DNA from: Solea solea
Taxonomy: Eukaryota > Chordata > Actinopteri > Pleuronectiformes > Soleidae
Length of the DNA stretch: 64,000 nt
Direction: 5' to 3'
Assembly: GCF_958295425.1 (NCBI RefSeq)
Contig: NC_081138.1
Location: forward strand, 4,819,802-4,883,801
Below, one piece after another: positions 60,601 to 64,000 of this stretch; the stretch's first letter is position 1, and each line of letters begins with the position of its first letter. The position numbers and the translations under genes are program-made. The notes beneath the pieces were generated by a model, which saw only the letters and a list, made by a program, of their open reading frames with translations, was not told the origin of the DNA and did not search any database.

Positions 60601-62897
60601 ACAGAGGATTATCTAATCTCAAAGGCCCAGTGTTAACTCGTTATTCTATAGCCTCTATATACTGAACAGTTTATGCAGGCTGCTTTACCCACATGTGACT
60701 TATTTTTACCACTGACAGGTGCAGTGGCTGCTGCAATCAAGAGGGCATCACCTGCAGGAACATGACAACTGTACATGTGAATAAAACTGTAAGTTTGATC
60801 AATGATAAACCTTTTTTTATTATGTATATTAACGAACAAACATATGGATCCCCTACAGAAATAGGTAAAAACGTGTGCACTAAAAAAACTAATTTGTTCC
60901 CACGAATACTAGTTTGTTCCCACGAAATAGGTAAAAACGTGTGCACGAAATACTAATTTGTTCCCATGAAATACTAATTAGTTCCCACAAAATACTAATT
61001 CGTTTCCACAAAATATGTAAAAACTTACTTACGAAATACTAATTAGTTCCCACAAAATACAAATTTGTTTCCACAAATAGGTGAAAATGTGCACAAAATA
61101 CTAATTTGTTCCCACGAAATACTAATTTGTTCCCACAAAACTAATTAGTTTCCACAAAATAGGTGAAAATGTGCACGAAATACTAATTTGTTCCCACAAA
61201 ATACTTATTTGTTCCCACGAAATACTAATTAGTTCCCAAAAAATACTAATTAGTTTCCACAAAAAAGGTGAAAATGTGCACAAAATACTAATTTGTTCCC
61301 ACGAAATACTAATTTGTTCCCACAATATTAATTAGTTTCCACAAAAGAGGTGAAAATGTGCACGAAATACTAATTTGTTCCCACAAAATACTAATTCGTT
61401 CCCACGAAATACTAATTAGTTTTAGTTTTGCTCGCTTTACTTGTGCTCTCAAGGTAACTCATGAGTTGTTAATATTATGTGTGTGCACGTTTTGCATATT
61501 TCGTGGCCACAAATACACTTTTTTCCTCATGTCATGTCTGGGGCTCGGCACAAACACATTCAAAGTCTTGACTCTGTGTGTTTCAGGTGCTCAGTGTGAT
61601 TCCTTTCAACTTCGCACCTGAACCCGTACTAATAAAAGTGGCTAATCACACAGAGTGCAGGTGCATGGAGCCTGCCATCATACGCCGTAACGCTCAGGCT
61701 CACAGGAGCAGCGGGTGAGTCCAAATACTCAACTCGCTCCTATTTCTCGGCTGAATTTGTTGTGATGTTTTGCTAATCTGTGTGCTTCACTGAACAGCTG
61801 CTCTCCAATGAGCCGGCTCTCAGCAGCCGAGGACTCCAGGAGACTTTGTGCCAGTGGGCTGATTTGGGATTGTTCCACTGACAGATGTATACCTTACCCG
61901 TCCAGTGCACCAGGTGTGTGTATGCAAGTTTACTTAAGAAATGTATTAAATAATTGTCTAAATGGTAAATGGTAAATGGTCTGTATTTATATAGTGCTTT
62001 TCATCCAGGTGCCGCTTGTCAATGCAAACAGCCTCATTTCTGATATTATTATTTGATACAAACACAAGTGTGGCTCTCTTTTATTGACATTATTACCCAC
62101 GGAGAAGAACACAGCGCTGTGTGTTTGTACACAGGTCGAACATGAACGTTTGTCGAATTTTGAACAGAAAGTGACGGCCCTAGACCTGACAGAGGGAGCG
62201 TTTGTGTGTATACAGCAGCAGAACAGAGTTTATTTAAGTTTTAATATCTTTCTCCTTATCTTGTAAAGTCTCACCCTTGAGTATATACTTACAAAGATGA
62301 AAAGTGATTTCTTACACTTCTATGTACCTCCTGCTCAGAGTTTCCACTCGGTTCATGGATGCCCGATTGTGAAATAGACGTGGAGCGCTGCGACTGTGTT
62401 CCGAGACCTGAGCCCACTCTGCAGCCACGGCCGACCCATCACTGCCAGCTCAACTCGTCCATCTGTGCCCACAGGAGTCAACGTTTCGATCACACCTCTT
62501 GCAGGTACATGTGTCTCTTACCCTGTACCTCAAAAAGTGATATTAACAGGAAATCTATAAGGGAAAGGGTTACAAATTAGAGTCATTCAGCACTTAGATC
62601 ACCCCCTGGTGGCTGACTGCAATATAGATCATAAATCTCGTCCGTTATAAGAAGAGACCAAAATCTCCCACCAAATACATTAGTTTTCCAACTATAACTG
62701 CATTTGAGGTATTTCTTATTACACATATTATGTTCAAATGTGTCAAAATGACATAAAAATTTGACTTGCATATCTCCCACTTCAATATTGTATGGTCTCA
62801 TAAATATGACATTTTCTGTTGTTGATGATGCATCCGTGCTGTTTTATTTCTTCTAAATGTTCCGGCTTTTATTCACAGATGCAGATTACCAAAGTAG
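54657..62897 (+). CDS. vegfd: Vascular endothelial growth factor D (VEGFD/FIGF)
   Basis: Secreted PDGF/VEGF-family ligand for VEGFR-3 (and VEGFR-2 in mammals). Exons: 54657-54770, 59724-59928, 60018-60138, 60719-60788, 61587-61714, 61798-61913, 62339-62504, 62879-62897; all junctions are GT-AG and in phase, 312 aa. Seen: a start after GGACG with a hydrophobic signal peptide (LCRLSCWVTLLMELSW), N-propeptide with SASSLDELLRLT and DWKLWKCRMRL, the VEGF homology domain with QCMPRETCVDVAKEL, PPCVSVHRCSGCCN (the PDGF signature) and VKVANHTECRCM, then basic IIRR where the C-propeptide is cleaved in mammals. The Cys-rich C-terminal propeptide is shorter than in human (354 aa total there), with fewer C-x-C repeats and an abrupt end CRLPK. 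Three further in-frame ATGs lie within the first 20 codons (54663, 54669, 54714). Intron 1 is about 5 kb. Confidence 0.96.
59100..59400. mobile_element. Degraded hAT-like family C relic in vegfd intron 1
   Basis: TTGGCCCTCCAGTCGATTTC, ATGTGGCCCTTCAAACGAT and GTCGCCCACCTCTACTGAAC echo family C blocks, but both termini are eroded. Confidence 0.45.
60838..61565. repeat. Tandem repeat-bearing element in vegfd intron 4
   Basis: About 20 imperfect repeats of CACGAAATACTAATTTGTTC (units about 20-25 bp, with a higher-order spacing set by GTGAAAATGTGCAC) from about 60885 to 61425. They are flanked by AACATATGGATCCCC at the left and GTCATGTCTGGGGCTCGGCA at the right, which look like element ends. Confidence 0.8.
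61960..62020 (+). repeat. Fragment of common fish repeat (ATGGTAAATGG...)
   Basis: AAATGGTAAATGGTCTGTAT followed by TTATATAGTGCTTTTC. The same head is seen in diverged form at 19870-19935 and 24174-24205. Confidence 0.6.
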
Positions 62898-63202
62898 ACG
62901 TCCACACTCTCCACTGGGGAAATCTATTTAGACGACCTGCTCACCGAGGCAGAGAAGAAAGGCTCATAATTTATTATTTACAGTCCTATTTATGACGATC
63001 ACTTTAACTAATTGAGATGATATTAACTCACAAGATACTTACCCTACGTTTCAATCAATGTGTCATGTTTATGTTTCATACATTTGCACTGAATATGTCA
63101 TTTATATTAAAAGATTATTTTTATAATTTGACTTTGCAATGAATGTGAATGAATTGTGTGTTTACTGGTCTGTGGGTCATTTGGTACTGAGCCCACAGAG
63201 TG

Positions 63203-63208
63203 AATAAA
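63203..63208 (+). terminator. Candidate polyadenylation signal for vegfd
   Basis: AATAAA about 305 bases after the vegfd stop. An ATTAAA variant lies nearer, at 63106-63111; either could be used. Confidence 0.5.
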
Positions 63209-64000
63209 CGTCTCGGTCACGCGATACGGTACGTCAAAGATGTAGCTTACAAAACGAAATACTCCTGTGTTGTGTTGTTATTGTCGTACCTGTTCCGGTA
63301 AAAAAAACCTGCCTCTCAATATTCTGTTTCAATGCCTCTTGGTAATAACGGTTCCTTGCAATGACATGCTTTATATAATGTCTTTGTAGCTCATTCCCAG
63401 CCTAAAATAAAACTATCACGCTATCTCTGTCCATCGTGTAGCTTTAGCATGAGCTTTAGCATGAGCTTTAGCATGAGCTTTAGCATGAGCTTTAGCATGA
63501 GCTTTAGCATGAGCTTTAGCATGAGCTTTAGCATGAGCTTTAGCATGAGCTTTAGCCACTCTACTGCCTCTACCTTTGACTTTAGAGGAGGTGCGCTCGA
63601 TTTGCTTACCCAACTGTCCAGGAATGATGGTACTATTAATTAGTATTTCGTGCACACATTATACCTACTTCCTGGCCACAAAATAGTATTTTGTGGGCAC
63701 AATTTATTTTCTTTTTTTTTACCATGTAATGTCCGGGGCTCCCTATGTTTCTGTCCGTGAAAATATTGCTGCAATCTGCTGAAGAGAAGCGGAAATCTAG
63801 CCGTTTCAATTATGCCACTGATGAGGATAATGGAGAGCAGGTGTGCAGCAGACACACACACACATACAGAAGAGAAGAGAGGGTGAGAAAAAAGGGAGAG
63901 ATAAAGGTTAAAACAGTAAAAAAAGTACTTGTCATGGTGTGCATGGACATGGAATTTTCATATTTTACTATCAGTCAATGGGAAATGTGTGTATTTTTAG
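63209..64000. other. Region downstream of vegfd
   Basis: No exon is seen. It contains the 12-bp repeat at 63441-63556 and, at about 63636-63755, an inverted partial copy of the vegfd intron 4 element (TTAGTATTTCGTGCACACAT, GTCCGGGGCTCCCTATGTTT). Confidence 0.6.
63441..63556. repeat. 12-bp minisatellite (GCTTTAGCATGA)n, about 10 perfect copies
   Basis: Nearly invariant head-to-tail units. The divisible-by-3 length makes false Ala-His-Ala-Lys and Met-Ser-Phe-Ser open frames, which are not genes. Confidence 0.95.

Noticed and set aside
63416..63655. Ala-His-Ala-Lys repeat protein frame
   Set aside because: Translation of the 12-bp minisatellite; no start context or flanking coding sequence.

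Overview
This window is vertebrate, almost certainly teleost fish, nuclear DNA. Coding sequence is split into short exons with GT-AG introns, the intervening DNA is AT-rich, and it is full of fish-type non-autonomous hAT-like transposons, LINE relics and mini/microsatellites. All genes were read by joining exons by hand: reading phase agrees across nearly every junction, and exon lengths can be compared with the human orthologues. I see no RNA genes and no CRISPR.

Layout. 1-4949: repeat-rich upstream DNA. 4950-16043 (+): ace2 (angiotensin-converting enzyme 2), 18 coding exons, about 814 aa, with a polyA signal at 16369. 18577-25082 (-): a teleost interleukin-1 family gene (il1fma/nIL-1F type), 7 coding exons, about 370 aa, with a PDZ-like segment and an acidic/Cys-rich pro-region ahead of the beta-trefoil. 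28725-35960 (+): an FAD/NAD(P)-binding oxidoreductase resembling the L-ornithine/lysine N-monooxygenase superfamily, 9 coding exons, about 585 aa, which I cannot name. 37505-49959 (+): pir (pirin), a 290-aa core like human plus a candidate upstream exon that adds an in-frame, basic, mitochondrial-presequence-like 40-aa leader. 51598-53065 (-): two 3'-terminal exons of a gene whose product resembles the C-terminus of FANCB; the rest of that gene is not visible. 54657-62897 (+): vegfd (figf), 8 coding exons, 312 aa.

The order ACE2-PIR-VEGFD, all in one orientation, is the same collinear block as human Xp22.2, where FANCB also lies nearby. In human BMX sits between ACE2 and PIR; here that interval holds the IL-1 family gene and the FAD enzyme instead. 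The genes do not form an operon or one pathway: they are a conserved neighbourhood of a carboxypeptidase/amino-acid-transporter partner, a cytokine, two oxidoreductase/iron proteins, a DNA-repair-like tail and a lymphangiogenic growth factor.

Most of the rest is repeats: at least four hAT-like MITE families (three copies with recognisable 8-bp target duplications), a foldback element, a deleted R2/HERO-like LINE, long minisatellites in introns of ace2, the IL-1 gene and the FAD gene, and perfect palindromes upstream of pir and beside the FANCB-like exons. The points most worth following are the PDZ-like/IL-1 fusion, the FAD enzyme, the possible mitochondrial pirin, the (TG)n tract abutting the acceptor of a 45-nt pir exon, and the antisense FANCB-like tail.
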